From: a bacterium SCSIO 12696
GTDB taxonomy: Bacteria; Pseudomonadota; Gammaproteobacteria; Pseudomonadales; Porticoccaceae
Assembly: GCA_024397955.1 (NCBI GenBank)
Contig: CP073744.1
Location: 1,550,001-1,614,000, forward strand
Direction: 5' to 3'
DNA: 64,000 nucleotides
Shown: positions 1 through 8,292 of the stretch, piece by piece
Layout: each line of letters starts with the position of its first letter
Numbering within the stretch: position 1 is the stretch's first letter
Notes under the pieces: model-generated
Told to the model about the DNA's origin: nothing
Database searches by the model: none
The model's input: the letters and a program-made list of their open reading frames with translations, nothing else
Translations under genes and position numbers: made by a program

Positions 1-1416
1 ATAATTAATCACCGGGGTGTGAACCAGGCCACCCAGTGGGCCAAGACTGGTAATAGTGATAGTGCCACCGGTTAGCTCATCTTTGCTGGCGGTGTTGTTC
101 TTGGCGGCAGTCGCCACGCGCATCATCTCGCTGGCCAGACCCCAAACATCCAGAGCTTCGGCGTGCTTGACCACCGGTACCTTGAGGCCATCGTCGGTTT
201 GGGCCGCTATGCCCAGATGCACGCCGTGGTGACGCAAAATAACGTCGTTGGCGTCATCGTAGATGGCATTAAACTGGGGGAATTCGGCCATCACTTTGGT
301 GACGCCCTGCATGATGTACGCCAACAACGACAGTTTAGGCTGGTCGCTATGGCGAGTTGCATTCATGTGCTGGCGCAGTGCCTCAAGCTCAGTAACGTCC
401 ACTTCTTCCACGTAAGTAAAGTGGGGAATCTGACGCTTGGACTGCTGCATTTTCTGGGCAATCATGCGGCGCAAGCCGCGCACCGGAATTTCGGTTACCC
501 CGGTTCTCTTTCTGCAAATGTGGGTCGCTGCCGACCCTTGGCCACCGGAGAGAAAGGCATCCAGGTCACCGTGTTCGATACGGCCAACGGGGCCAGTACC
601 GGTCACATCCGACAGATCCACTTCCGCTTCCAAAGCACGGCGACGAACCGCTGGCGAAGCCAGCACCGGGCCGCTGTGGCTACTAACAGGTACCGATGTG
701 GCAACAGAAACTGACGGCGGCGCTGAAACAGGCCTGGGCTCTGATACCGCGGGTGCCACAGCGGGCTTTTCAATCGCGGCTGGTGGAGCCTGGTTCGTAG
801 CATTGCTGCTTGCGGTATCGATGGCTCCTTCTGTGGCAAAGGTAATCAATTCAGAGCCCACCGCAATCACATCCCCAGCAGCGCCAGCCAGGGAGGTAAC
901 GGTACCTGACACTGGCGCAGTGAGTTCGACTGTGGCTTTATCGGTCATGACATCGGCAATCACCTGATCTTGCTTCACCGAATCGCCAACCGACACGTGC
1001 CATTCCACGATTTCCGATTCAACCGTGCCCTCTCCCAAATCCGGCAACTTAAAGACGAACCTGCCCGCTGCGGGGGCACTGGCGATGCTTTCTGTTTCAG
1101 GCTCGGTAGCTGCTGGCTCGGCAGTCGGTGCTTGCTCACTGGGAGCGGCCTCCACCGCAGCGGCATTACCTTCACCTTCAACCTCAAAGCGAATCAGTTC
1201 AGAGCCGACCGCAATCACATCGCCCGCATTACCAGCCAGGGAAACCACCACGCCAGCCACTGGAGCGGTGAGCTCCACATTGGCTTTGTCGGTCATCACA
1301 TCGGCAATGTGCTGGTCTTGCACCACCACTTCACCGGGTTTGACATACCACTCGACAATTTCCGATTCGACAGTGCCTTCGCCGAGATCCGGCAATTTGA
1401 ATACGTATTGGCCCAC
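1..1416 (-). CDS. bkdB: Branched-chain 2-oxoacid dehydrogenase E2 (dihydrolipoyl transacylase), 3' end off window
   Basis: E2 core of the branched-chain 2-oxoacid dehydrogenase complex; it moves acyl groups from E1 to CoA through swinging lipoyl arms. The frame stays open from a GTG start at 1416 to the window edge, about 472 codons. Two lipoyl domains each start with KLPDLGEGTVESEIVEW (about residues 6 and 121) and each carry a DKA lipoylation motif. A peripheral subunit-binding domain follows at about 252-290 (SPAVRRRALE, GTGPVGRI), then the catalytic acyltransferase domain from about 305. The GTG start lies 9 bp after the E1-beta stop and has a GGGGGC ribosome site. One or three lipoyl domains are also seen in this family, so two is not unusual. 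The catalytic HxxxD motif lies outside the window. Its position after both E1 subunits separates it from the pyruvate and 2-oxoglutarate E2s. Confidence 0.93.
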   Translation of the reverse strand, partial: MGQYVFKLPDLGEGTVESEIVEWYVKPGEVVVQDQHIADVMTDKANVELTAPVAGVVVSLAGNAGDVIAVGSELIRFEVEGEGNAAAVEAAPSEQAPTAEPAATEPETESIASAPAAGRFVFKLPDLGEGTVESEIVEWHVSVGDSVKQDQVIADVMTDKATVELTAPVSGTVTSLAGAAGDVIAVGSELITFATEGAIDTASSNATNQAPPAAIEKPAVAPAVSEPRPVSAPPSVSVATSVPVSSHSGPVLASPAVRRRALEAEVDLSDVTGTGPVGRIEHGDLDAFLSGGQGSAATHICRKRTGVTEIPVRGLRRMIAQKMQQSKRQIPHFTYVEEVDVTELEALRQHMNATRHSDQPKLSLLAYIMQGVTKVMAEFPQFNAIYDDANDVILRHHGVHLGIAAQTDDGLKVPVVKHAEALDVWGLASEMMRVATAAKNNTASKDELTGGTITITSLGPLGGLVHTPVINY

Positions 1417-1425
1417 CTGTGCCCC

Positions 1426-2460
1426 CTATCGGTTGTCCAGAGTTTTATGAATGGCGTCTATGATGCGCTGTTGGCCAGGAAAGTAATCCCATTCCATGGC
1501 GTGTGGGTAAGGCGTATCCCAACCAGTTACTCGCTCGATGGGTGCCTCCAGGCGCCAGAAGCTGGCTTCCTGAATCTGCGTCACCAGCTCAGCTCCAAAA
1601 CCGCTGGTTCGGGTTGCCTCGTGCACCACCACACAGCGACCGGTTTTGTTGACTGACTCGGCAATGGTGTCGATGTCCAGCGGCAACAGAGTGCGCACAT
1701 CAATCACTTCGGCATCGATACCTGCGGCCTCCACGGCGGCTTCAGCCACATGCACCATGGTGCCGTAGGTGACAATGGTTACGTCGTTGCCCGGACGGCT
1801 GACTTCCGCCACACCGATATCCAGTTTGTAATACCCTTCCGGCACTTCCCCTTTGGGATGGGTATTCCAGCCCACAGCCGCCTGGTGAGGGTCACCATCA
1901 AAGGGGCCGTTATACAGCCGCTTGGGTTCGAAAAAGATCACCGGGTCATCGTCTTCAATGGCCGCAATCAGCAAGCCTTTGGCATCGTAAGGATTCGATG
2001 GCATCACCACTTTGAGCCCGGCCACGTGGGTGAAAATGGCTTCGGGGCTTTGGGAGTGGGTCTGACCGCCGCGAATACCACCACCACAAGGAGTGCGAAT
2101 GGTGACCGGCGCGGTAAACATGCCGTTGCTTCGATAGCGCAACTTGGCCAGTTCAGACACGATCTGGTCATAGGCGGGGTAGATGTAATCGGCAAACTGG
2201 ATTTCCACCACCGGGCGCAAACCGTTTACTCCCATACCGATGGCGGTACCGACAATGCCGCCCTCGGAGATCGGGGCATCAAATACGCGCTGCTTGCCGT
2301 ACTTTTCCTGCAAGCCAGCGGTTACCCGGAAAACCCCACCAAAATAGCCCACATCCTCGCCGTAAATAATCACACTGGGGTCTTTCGCCAGCAGATTGTC
2401 CTGGGCGGAGTTGAGGGCCTGAATCATATTCATTTGAGCCATGGTCACTGTCTCACTCAT
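1426..2460 (-). CDS. bkdA2: Branched-chain 2-oxoacid dehydrogenase E1 beta subunit
   Basis: Beta subunit of the thiamine-diphosphate E1 that decarboxylates the 2-oxoacids of valine, leucine and isoleucine. At 344 aa it has the normal length. The transketolase pyrimidine-binding domain carries the TPP-activating glutamate in APISEGG (E66) and the conserved histidine in GGQTHSQSPEA (H135). The transketolase C-terminal domain follows from about residue 200. It starts 8 bp after the alpha-subunit stop and ends 9 bp before bkdB, so the three genes form one transcript. No lpdV (E3) is visible; it may lie beyond the left edge. Confidence 0.94.
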   Translation of the reverse strand: MSETVTMAQMNMIQALNSAQDNLLAKDPSVIIYGEDVGYFGGVFRVTAGLQEKYGKQRVFDAPISEGGIVGTAIGMGVNGLRPVVEIQFADYIYPAYDQIVSELAKLRYRSNGMFTAPVTIRTPCGGGIRGGQTHSQSPEAIFTHVAGLKVVMPSNPYDAKGLLIAAIEDDDPVIFFEPKRLYNGPFDGDPHQAAVGWNTHPKGEVPEGYYKLDIGVAEVSRPGNDVTIVTYGTMVHVAEAAVEAAGIDAEVIDVRTLLPLDIDTIAESVNKTGRCVVVHEATRTSGFGAELVTQIQEASFWRLEAPIERVTGWDTPYPHAMEWDYFPGQQRIIDAIHKTLDNR

Positions 2461-2468
2461 ATAGAGGC

Positions 2469-3710
2469 CTATCGGCCCAGTTCCTGGCGTTGTTTGCGCA
2501 GGTGCGGCGGCATTTCTTTATAGACCTGCTCAAACAGCGCGGCACTGTGGGTATCACTGCAATCCGGGTCATTAATACAACCCAGGGCATCGGCTTTTTT
2601 CCAGCACTCGGTCACGTAGTCTTCCAGTTCATCGGCGAGCTCATCCTGTTGTTGCTGAGTCCATTCGCCAATGTGTATCAGGTGATTTTTCAAGCGTTCA
2701 ATAGGATCACCCAGAGGCCAGTGCTCCGGCTCATTGCGCGGGCGATAGCCGGTGGGATCATCGCTGGTGGAGTGGCCCTCTACCCGGTAGGTATAAAGCT
2801 CGATCACCGTTGCGCCCAAACCGGCGCGGGCGCGTTCCGCGGCCCATTGAGTCGCCGCGTACACCGCCAGGAAGTCATTGCCATCCACGCGCAGAGCCGG
2901 CAAACCATAGCCAACGCCGCGAGCAGCAAAGGTGGTGTTTTCACCGCCGGCAATGGTTTGCGGCGAGGATATCGCCCACTGGTTATTGACCACGGTCAAA
3001 ATGCAGGGGGCGCGATAGGTCGCCGCAAACTGCAGAGCGTAGTGAAAGTCCCCTTCAGCGGTAGAGCCATCGCCAGTCCAGGCCAGAGCAATGTCTTTTT
3101 CGCCTTTATAAGCGGAGGCCATGGCCCAACCCACCGCTTGTGGGTAATGGGTCGTCAGCGGACCGGAAATGGAAAAGAAACCCTTCTCTGCCGAGGAGTA
3201 TTTAATCGGCAGCTGCTTGCCCTGCATGGGGTCCAGCTCATTGTTCATTACCTGGCACATCATTTCGCTGAACAGGTCTGCGCCACGGGCGATGAACGCG
3301 CCTTGCTGGCGGTAGGTAGGAAACAGCATATCGTTGGGCTTCAGAGCCATGGTGGATGCCACTGCCACCGCTTCTTCACCGGTGCACTTGAGATAAAACG
3401 ACATTTTCGCCTGACGCTGCATACGGAACATGCGCTCATCGTACTTGCGGGTCAGTAACATGGTCCGCAAGCCCTGGCGCAATACCTCGGGCTGCAAGGT
3501 GGGGTTCCAGGTACCGTGAGCGGCACCGTCGTCGTCCAGCACTCGAATCAGAGAGTGGGCCAGGTGGGCAATATCGGCGGGTTCACAATCTGTTTGCGGG
3601 CGCTCAACAGCGCCGGGGGTGCCGATATCCAGGTGAGAGAAATCCGGTTTATCCCCTGGTCGAAAGGGAGCGTCTGGAATATGGAGCCGATTCTCGTTGG
3701 GTTTAGCCAT
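2469..3710 (-). CDS. bkdA1: Branched-chain 2-oxoacid dehydrogenase E1 alpha subunit
   Basis: Alpha subunit of the branched-chain E1, 413 aa, closely resembling Pseudomonas BkdA1 in length and along the chain. The TPP-binding motif runs from GDGS (213-216) to NN (242-243). The phosphorylation-loop-like segment GHSTSDDP is present. An N-terminal extension of about 60 residues (LHIPDAPFRPGDKPDF) is typical of the bacterial branched-chain form and absent from pyruvate E1-alpha. It is the first gene of the operon. The usual Lrp-like activator gene bkdR is not next to it; the next gene upstream is an unrelated minus-strand gene at 4005-4751. Confidence 0.94.
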   Translation of the reverse strand: MAKPNENRLHIPDAPFRPGDKPDFSHLDIGTPGAVERPQTDCEPADIAHLAHSLIRVLDDDGAAHGTWNPTLQPEVLRQGLRTMLLTRKYDERMFRMQRQAKMSFYLKCTGEEAVAVASTMALKPNDMLFPTYRQQGAFIARGADLFSEMMCQVMNNELDPMQGKQLPIKYSSAEKGFFSISGPLTTHYPQAVGWAMASAYKGEKDIALAWTGDGSTAEGDFHYALQFAATYRAPCILTVVNNQWAISSPQTIAGGENTTFAARGVGYGLPALRVDGNDFLAVYAATQWAAERARAGLGATVIELYTYRVEGHSTSDDPTGYRPRNEPEHWPLGDPIERLKNHLIHIGEWTQQQQDELADELEDYVTECWKKADALGCINDPDCSDTHSAALFEQVYKEMPPHLRKQRQELGR

Positions 3711-3876
3711 AGGAGCAGCCCTGTTGTTATAGAGTAACGTTATCTGCCTGACCCTAACTGCCTTTGGACAGCTTTTATTTATGGCACTTTCCTTTGCTTT
3801 GCTTTTTACTGGCCACAGACAACTTGTGTAGGACGCTCATTATTCTCTCCTACCCCCGGTGGAGTAAACCGCTAAT

Positions 3877-3895
3877 TTGGGTAGGAAACACCCAA
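3877..3895. promoter_or_regulatory. Inverted repeat upstream of bkdA1 (possible operator)
   Basis: TTGGGT and ACCCAA form 6-bp arms with a 7-bp spacer. On the minus strand a TTGACT hexamer at 3906-3901 stands 17 bp from TACCCA at 3883-3878, a weak promoter-like pair that the repeat would overlap. The 294-bp gap 3711-4004 holds no gene that I can support. The role is inferred only from position. Confidence 0.25.
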
Positions 3896-3965
3896 AGCAC
3901 AGTCAAAAGAGACAGAAATCGGCTTATTTCAGACAGAATGATGGGATTTTAAGAAAAATTAGACA

Positions 3966-3993
3966 GGGAGGGCCAGAATTGTATGGCCCTCCC
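3966..3993 (-). terminator. Hairpin terminator after the AsmA-like gene
   Basis: A 10-bp stem (GGGAGGGCCA with TGGCCCTCCC) and 8-nt loop lie 11 bp past the stop of the minus-strand gene at 4005. On the minus strand a T-rich run (TAATTTTTC) follows a few bases later. This fits an intrinsic terminator reading leftward. Confidence 0.6.
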
Positions 3994-4004
3994 CAGAGGA
4001 GAAA

Positions 4005-4751
4005 TTAAAACAGTTTTTTGAGTTTTTCAGCAGCTTTGTCTTTGAGGTCCTGCTTTTTATCGTCCAGTTTCTGTTTGGCTTGGTTCTTTAACTCACCCAG
4101 TTTGCCGGACTCAAGAACAGCCCCCTTGGCGCGCTCAGTGAGCTCGCCCAGCAACACTTCCGCCACTTCGGCAGCGGTTGCCCCATTGGTTTTTTCACCT
4201 ATACCGGTAAGGTGAATTTCAGGCAGGTTCACATCCAGAGATTCTTCCCCAAGCAGCTGGCTGGTGACCGAAATCAAACCGTCAGTAACTTTAAAATCCC
4301 GAATAATCAGTTTTTTGGCAGTGCCTGAATCTTCTTCAGTGTCGGTGCTTGGCCCCACAGCTTTTTCAATATTGCGCTGCAGGGTTTGCAGGTTGGTTCC
4401 CGCTGAGTTCTGCTCAAAGAAGATCTGCGGCGCCACCACATTGATGCTGTTCACCACGATGGTGTCACTGGTTACGCTGTTGAGGTCCAGATCCACCGCA
4501 ATCTCACCCAGGGAAAAGGCATTGGGCTGAGAGAAGCCGGTTGGGTTACCCACGTTCAAATCTGCCAGCGCCAGATTGCCGGACAACAGGGACAGATCCA
4601 CACCACCCAACGACACTTTGGATTGAGTGTATTCCGGAGCTACTGTTTCCACAGCCTCAGTAACCAAAGTATCCACTTTGGACGCCACCACCAAGCCAGC
4701 AGCAACCACCAACACCACCAATACAATCAATATGCGAAAAACCCACTTCAT
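4005..4751 (-). CDS. AsmA/DUF748-like inner-membrane-anchored protein
   Basis: 248 aa. One N-terminal membrane helix (about residues 5-24) is followed by a periplasmic beta-rich segment of the kind seen in AsmA-like and DUF748 proteins: LGGVDLSLLSGNLALADLNV, then NPTGFSQPNAFSLGEIAVDL. The C-terminus (about 205-248) is highly charged and Lys-rich, probably helical or coiled. AsmA-like proteins are linked to outer-membrane lipid homeostasis, but nothing here gives a specific role. It stands alone on the minus strand, with its own downstream hairpin. Confidence 0.6.
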   Translation of the reverse strand: MKWVFRILIVLVVLVVAAGLVVASKVDTLVTEAVETVAPEYTQSKVSLGGVDLSLLSGNLALADLNVGNPTGFSQPNAFSLGEIAVDLDLNSVTSDTIVVNSINVVAPQIFFEQNSAGTNLQTLQRNIEKAVGPSTDTEEDSGTAKKLIIRDFKVTDGLISVTSQLLGEESLDVNLPEIHLTGIGEKTNGATAAEVAEVLLGELTERAKGAVLESGKLGELKNQAKQKLDDKKQDLKDKAAEKLKKLF

Positions 4752-4827
4752 GGCTCAATCTCCATTACAATTCGCCCGTTACTCTACCCCCTTGGAACGC
4801 TATTTAACACCAGGACCCTGTAAAACT

Positions 4828-5613
4828 ATGGTTACCAACACCGTCGGCTCCACACTATCCGGCCCCAGCTATCTACTCAAAGGCTTAAAATTACTTGGCC
4901 ATCGCCGCATTCGCCTGTTCGCCATTGTTCCGGTGCTGATTAATATTCTGCTTTTTATCTGGCTCACCACTCTGGCGGTGAATGGCTTTGAAGGTGCCAT
5001 GGCCTGGATGGAGGGCTGGCTCACCGGCTGGCCAGCCTGGATCCAATGGTTTTTTGACTTTCTCAGCTGGCTGCTATGGGCAGCTTTTGTGGTGTTGCTG
5101 CTCATCCTTTATGCCTACACCTTTACCCTGTTCAGTAATTTGATTGGCACGCCCTTCTACGGGCTGTTGGCAGAACGGGTTCAGGAAGTACTGACCGGGC
5201 AAGTAGACAGCCGCGGTATGACCTTTAAACGAGCCACCGCTATTGCCATCAGCGCCATCAAACGCACTTTTACCATGCTCGCCTACACCCTGCCCCGAGC
5301 GATTGGGGTTGGCCTGGCATCGCTGGTATTGCTGTTTACCCCGCTGGGGTTTGTGGGCTCGATAATCAGCTTTTTGTGGGGCGCCTGGTCACTGGCGTTG
5401 GAGTATCTGGACTATACGTCAGATAACAACGAACAGAGCTTCCCCGCGCTGCTCAGCGAATGCCGCGAACAACGCAACCGCTGCCTGGGCTTTGGTGCCT
5501 CCGCATTAGCAGCTACGTCGATACCGGTATTAAATATCATTGTGGCTCCAGCAGCGGTGGCTGCAGGTGCAGCGATGTGGATAGATCGGTTTGGCAGCGG
5601 GCAGCGGGAATAG
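4828..5613 (+). CDS. cysZ: CysZ-like sulfate permease
   Basis: 262 aa, close to the usual length of CysZ, the inner-membrane protein that brings sulfate in for cysteine synthesis. The family pattern is visible: GPSYLLKGLKLL near the start, two early hydrophobic helices, a loop with TPFYGLLAERV, a RELK-type basic stretch and a C-terminal hydrophobic pair ending in an Ala-rich helix. The ATG at 4828 is chosen because it begins the conserved domain. An earlier in-frame start at 4627 would add 67 residues that overlap the divergent gene and resemble nothing. An AGGA lies 12 bp upstream. No sulfate ABC genes are nearby. Confidence 0.82.
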   Translation: MVTNTVGSTLSGPSYLLKGLKLLGHRRIRLFAIVPVLINILLFIWLTTLAVNGFEGAMAWMEGWLTGWPAWIQWFFDFLSWLLWAAFVVLLLILYAYTFTLFSNLIGTPFYGLLAERVQEVLTGQVDSRGMTFKRATAIAISAIKRTFTMLAYTLPRAIGVGLASLVLLFTPLGFVGSIISFLWGAWSLALEYLDYTSDNNEQSFPALLSECREQRNRCLGFGASALAATSIPVLNIIVAPAAVAAGAAMWIDRFGSGQRE

Positions 5614-5647
5614 CTGCTGCGAGCAACGTGCTTCGAGCAGCGAGCAG
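5613..5647 (+). repeat. GCTGCGAGCA dispersed repeat, copy 1
   Basis: GC-rich repeat just after cysZ. Its segment GTGCTTCGAGCAGCGAGCAGTA matches copy 2 (6037-6070, reverse complement) at 20 of 22 bases, so the two copies form an inverted pair around the small gene at 5687-6019. Confidence 0.6.
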
Positions 5648-5686
5648 TAAGGTGGTTGCGGGTTGAGGGCAGATTGGAGTAAAGCA

Positions 5687-6019
5687 ATGGAAATAAAAAA
5701 TTATTTTAAAGGCCGTGCCATCAAGAAATTTATGGCAAAACTATCCCAAGGATTACAGTCTCGCTACGGCAGTTCTGAAAGCTATACAGTTGGTCAAGTC
5801 CAGAAAACAGTTGATGCCCTTAAACTCAATAGTAAATATATTGATTTCGCAATTTTTGTATTCTGCGACCCAGAAGAACACAAAAAGAGCGGCTTTCATT
5901 TGGAAAAAATTAACAAATATGAAGGCTACGCAGATAAATTTTTCTATGGTGCTTGTGGTGCCAGTAGCTGTGGCTCTTCTATCGGAGGGGAAGGCTCCTG
6001 TGGCGGAGGGAGCGATTAG
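5687..6019 (+). CDS. Small protein with Cys/Gly/Ser-rich tail (DUF6559-like)
   Basis: 110 aa. The ATG at 5687 has GGAG seven bases upstream; an earlier in-frame start at 5663 has no such site. A basic amphipathic N-terminal half (EIKNYFKGRAIKKFMAKL) leads to a globular middle with FVFCDPEEHKKS. The chain ends in a low-complexity tail of Gly, Ser and four Cys (GACGASSC, GSCGGGSD). It resembles, from memory, the DUF6559 family known from Vibrio-like bacteria; function is unknown. Composition is AT-richer than its neighbours. The gene is bracketed by inverted copies of a dispersed repeat and followed by a strong terminator, as in a self-contained cassette. Confidence 0.65.
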   Translation: MEIKNYFKGRAIKKFMAKLSQGLQSRYGSSESYTVGQVQKTVDALKLNSKYIDFAIFVFCDPEEHKKSGFHLEKINKYEGYADKFFYGACGASSCGSSIGGEGSCGGGSD

Positions 6020-6036
6020 CTGTACTAATAGCCTCA

Positions 6037-6070
6037 TACTGCTCGCAGCTCGTAGCACGCAACTCGAAGC
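6037..6070 (-). repeat. GCTGCGAGCA dispersed repeat, copy 2 (inverted)
   Basis: Reverse-complement partner of the copy at 5613-5647 (20 of 22 bases over the best segment). Together they flank the small orphan gene at 5687-6019. Confidence 0.6.
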
Positions 6071-6071
6071 C

Positions 6072-6109
6072 CAACCAAAACGGCCACCGCAAGGTGGCCG
6101 TTTTGGTTG
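6072..6109. terminator. Bidirectional terminator between the small gene and rhlB
   Basis: A perfect 17-bp stem, CAACCAAAACGGCCACC with its complement, closed by a GCAA loop. It lies between two convergent genes. A-rich and T-rich ends on both sides make it usable in both directions. Confidence 0.85.
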
Positions 6110-6126
6110 CAGGCGTGCACTGCTCG

Positions 6127-7440
6127 CTACGCGAGCAGTTCCTCCGGAGGCTGTTCGCATTCCAGCTTGTTGCCCAACAGTTTTTCAATGGGCTCCAGCA
6201 GAAAGGCGTCGTCTTCGCAGGCGAAGCTGATGGAGGTACCGGTTTTACCGGCGCGGCCGGTGCGGCCAATGCGGTGAACGTAATCTTCCGGCTCTTCTGG
6301 CAACGTAAAGTTGACCACGTGGCTGATGCCATCCACGTGAATACCCCGGCCGGCAACGTCGGTAGCCACCAGCACTTTGAGTTTGCCGGATTTAAAATCT
6401 TCCAGGGTACGTACCCGTTTGTTTTGCGGCACATCACCGGACAACAGGCCTACCTGGAAACCCTTCTTCTGCAGGCGTTCCTGCAGGCGACGACACTGAT
6501 CGCGACGGTTGGCAAACACGATAATGCTGTCCACATTATCTTGCTTGATGATGTTGTCCAGCAGCGCGAACTTGTCTTCGGTGGCGGTGATATAGACTTT
6601 TTGATCCACGGTATCCGCAGCGGTATTTTCCGCTTCGATCTCAATCATCACCGGCTCTCGGGTCCACTGCTCAGACAGAGACATTACCTCCGGAGTGAAG
6701 GTGGCACTGAACAGCAGAGTCTGGCGGTATTCTTTTTTGGGTGTCTGGCGCACGATGCGACGCACCTGGGGGATAAAGCCCATATCCAGCATGCGATCGG
6801 CCTCGTCGATCACCAGCACTTCTACCTGGTCGAGATAAACGTCGTGACTACCGGCGAAGTCAATCAGGCGTCCCGGTGTCGCCACCAGAATATCTGCCAA
6901 ATTGTCGTGCAATTTTTTCTGCTGTTTGCCGTAGTCCATCCCTCCCACCAGAGTATGGATCGTCAACCCGGTGTGTTTGCACAGAGCCAGAGCGTCGTCG
7001 GCAATCTGCATCACCAGCTCGCGGGTAGGTGCAATAATCAGAGCACGGGGCTCGCCAGCGTAACGCTCCTCCGCAGGGATTGGGTTCTTCAGCAAATCAT
7101 CAATAATGGTGACCAAAAACGCGGCGGTTTTGCCGGTACCGGTCTGCGCCTTACCCACCACATCGTGGCCGCACAGGCTGTGTGGCAGGGAATGCGCCTG
7201 AATCGGCGAGGCGTATTTAAAGCCCACATCGGCAATGCCGTGCATCAATGGCAACTCAAGATCGAGATCGTGAAAACGCAGCTTTCCCGCCTCTGGCGAC
7301 ACTTCAAATTGAGACAGGCTCCAGGTTTTTTTGGCGTTGCGATGGCCGCCTGAACGGCGCCGGCGCCGGTTGTGGGAGCGGCGTTTGGAATCTGGGCCCT
7401 TAGTTTCGGACGGGCTGTCTTGCTTGTTGTCTTGGGACAT
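6127..7440 (-). CDS. rhlB: DEAD-box ATP-dependent RNA helicase RhlB
   Basis: 437 aa. RNA helicase of the RhlB group, which partners RNase E in mRNA decay. A basic Arg-rich N-terminal tail ([15 protein letters not shown]) precedes a conserved core. Motifs in order are the Q motif region [11 protein letters not shown], motif [27 protein letters not shown] in [18 protein letters not shown] in [17 protein letters not shown] and [10 protein letters not shown]. The lead-in [25 protein letters not shown] and the short C-terminus match pseudomonad RhlB rather than RhlE, SrmB or DbpA. Single gene, converging on the terminator at 6072-6109. Confidence 0.9.
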   Translation of the reverse strand: MSQDNKQDSPSETKGPDSKRRSHNRRRRRSGGHRNAKKTWSLSQFEVSPEAGKLRFHDLDLELPLMHGIADVGFKYASPIQAHSLPHSLCGHDVVGKAQTGTGKTAAFLVTIIDDLLKNPIPAEERYAGEPRALIIAPTRELVMQIADDALALCKHTGLTIHTLVGGMDYGKQQKKLHDNLADILVATPGRLIDFAGSHDVYLDQVEVLVIDEADRMLDMGFIPQVRRIVRQTPKKEYRQTLLFSATFTPEVMSLSEQWTREPVMIEIEAENTAADTVDQKVYITATEDKFALLDNIIKQDNVDSIIVFANRRDQCRRLQERLQKKGFQVGLLSGDVPQNKRVRTLEDFKSGKLKVLVATDVAGRGIHVDGISHVVNFTLPEEPEDYVHRIGRTGRAGKTGTSISFACEDDAFLLEPIEKLLGNKLECEQPPEELLA

Positions 7441-7527
7441 AAACGGTATTGCTCAAAGAAAGCTGTTCAAAAATTAGCCAATTTGGCGAAGCGGCGGATT
7501 ATAGCAGGAATGGGGCAAGGAGGAGAC

Positions 7528-7555
7528 AACAAAAAAGCCGCCCGAAGGCGGCTTT
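7528..7555 (-). terminator. Intrinsic terminator after the DoxX gene
   Basis: On the minus strand AAAGCCGCC, loop TTCG, GGCGGCTTT, then a run of T. It begins 15 bp past the stop of the DoxX gene, between that gene and rhlB. Confidence 0.85.
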
Positions 7556-7569
7556 AGATGAGCAGGTAA

Positions 7570-8172
7570 TTATTTCTGTTCTTTACAGAAAACCTTACAC
7601 AGCCAATAGTCGGCACTGGCGTAACGTCCACCACCGGTAAACATCAGGCTCAACAGCATGATGAAATAGGTAGCAGCGAACTCGATACCATTGTTGAGAA
7701 TGGTGACACTGCCACGGCCGGTCAACCAAGAGTAGTTACCGTGCTGTCTCAAAATGGATTTGATGGCGTCTTTACGTTCCGCCGCTTCCATCACACGATC
7801 GTTGGCCAACCAGCTGGACGAATCAGATACCGCCAACCAGCCGTTTTCCCAGTGCACCGCAAAAATGGCCACCAGCATAGTTACCATCAGTGGAATGGCG
7901 ACGACTCGGGTTGCCAAGCCAATCAACAGCATAATGCCGCCAATCAACTCCGCACCAATTGCCAGAGCTGCCATCAGTTCAGGCATTGGCAGGCCCAGAC
8001 CCCAATCGGCATTGCCAAACCAGGATACCGTACCTTGCCAGCCATCCAGCTTGTTCCAGCCAGCTTGAATCATGACCGGAGCCAGGTATACGCGAAACAG
8101 CAGAGGTGCGAGAAAATCCACCTTGCTGGCACCGTTCATAAAGCCGTTGTGTAGGCTAAACAGTTTGTTCAT
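7570..8172 (-). CDS. DoxX family membrane protein
   Basis: 200 aa with four predicted membrane helices. DoxX features are visible: LAPLLFRVYLAPVMIQAGWNK at the first helix, GLGLPMPELMAALAIGAELIGG at the second and AVHWENGW after the third. DoxX proteins are poorly understood; links to redox balance are known for some members. A good GGAGAG ribosome site precedes the ATG. Monocistronic, with its own terminator. Confidence 0.8.
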   Translation of the reverse strand: MNKLFSLHNGFMNGASKVDFLAPLLFRVYLAPVMIQAGWNKLDGWQGTVSWFGNADWGLGLPMPELMAALAIGAELIGGIMLLIGLATRVVAIPLMVTMLVAIFAVHWENGWLAVSDSSSWLANDRVMEAAERKDAIKSILRQHGNYSWLTGRGSVTILNNGIEFAATYFIMLLSLMFTGGGRYASADYWLCKVFCKEQK

Positions 8173-8292
8173 TGGTTGCTCTCCAGAATATTTGCGCCAC
8201 CTTTGAGGGTAAAGCTGGCAAATAATTCCCTCAATAAACGGCCGAAATGCAATTTACTTGATCACTTCTGCATAGAAATCGGTTAAATAATG

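Noticed and set aside
970..3458. Long plus-strand frames opposite the bkd genes
   Set aside because: They are antisense to strongly conserved genes and have no protein-like features.
3764..3952. 62-codon plus-strand frame upstream of bkdA1
   Set aside because: No start signal or homology; the region is better read as promoter DNA for the minus-strand bkd operon.
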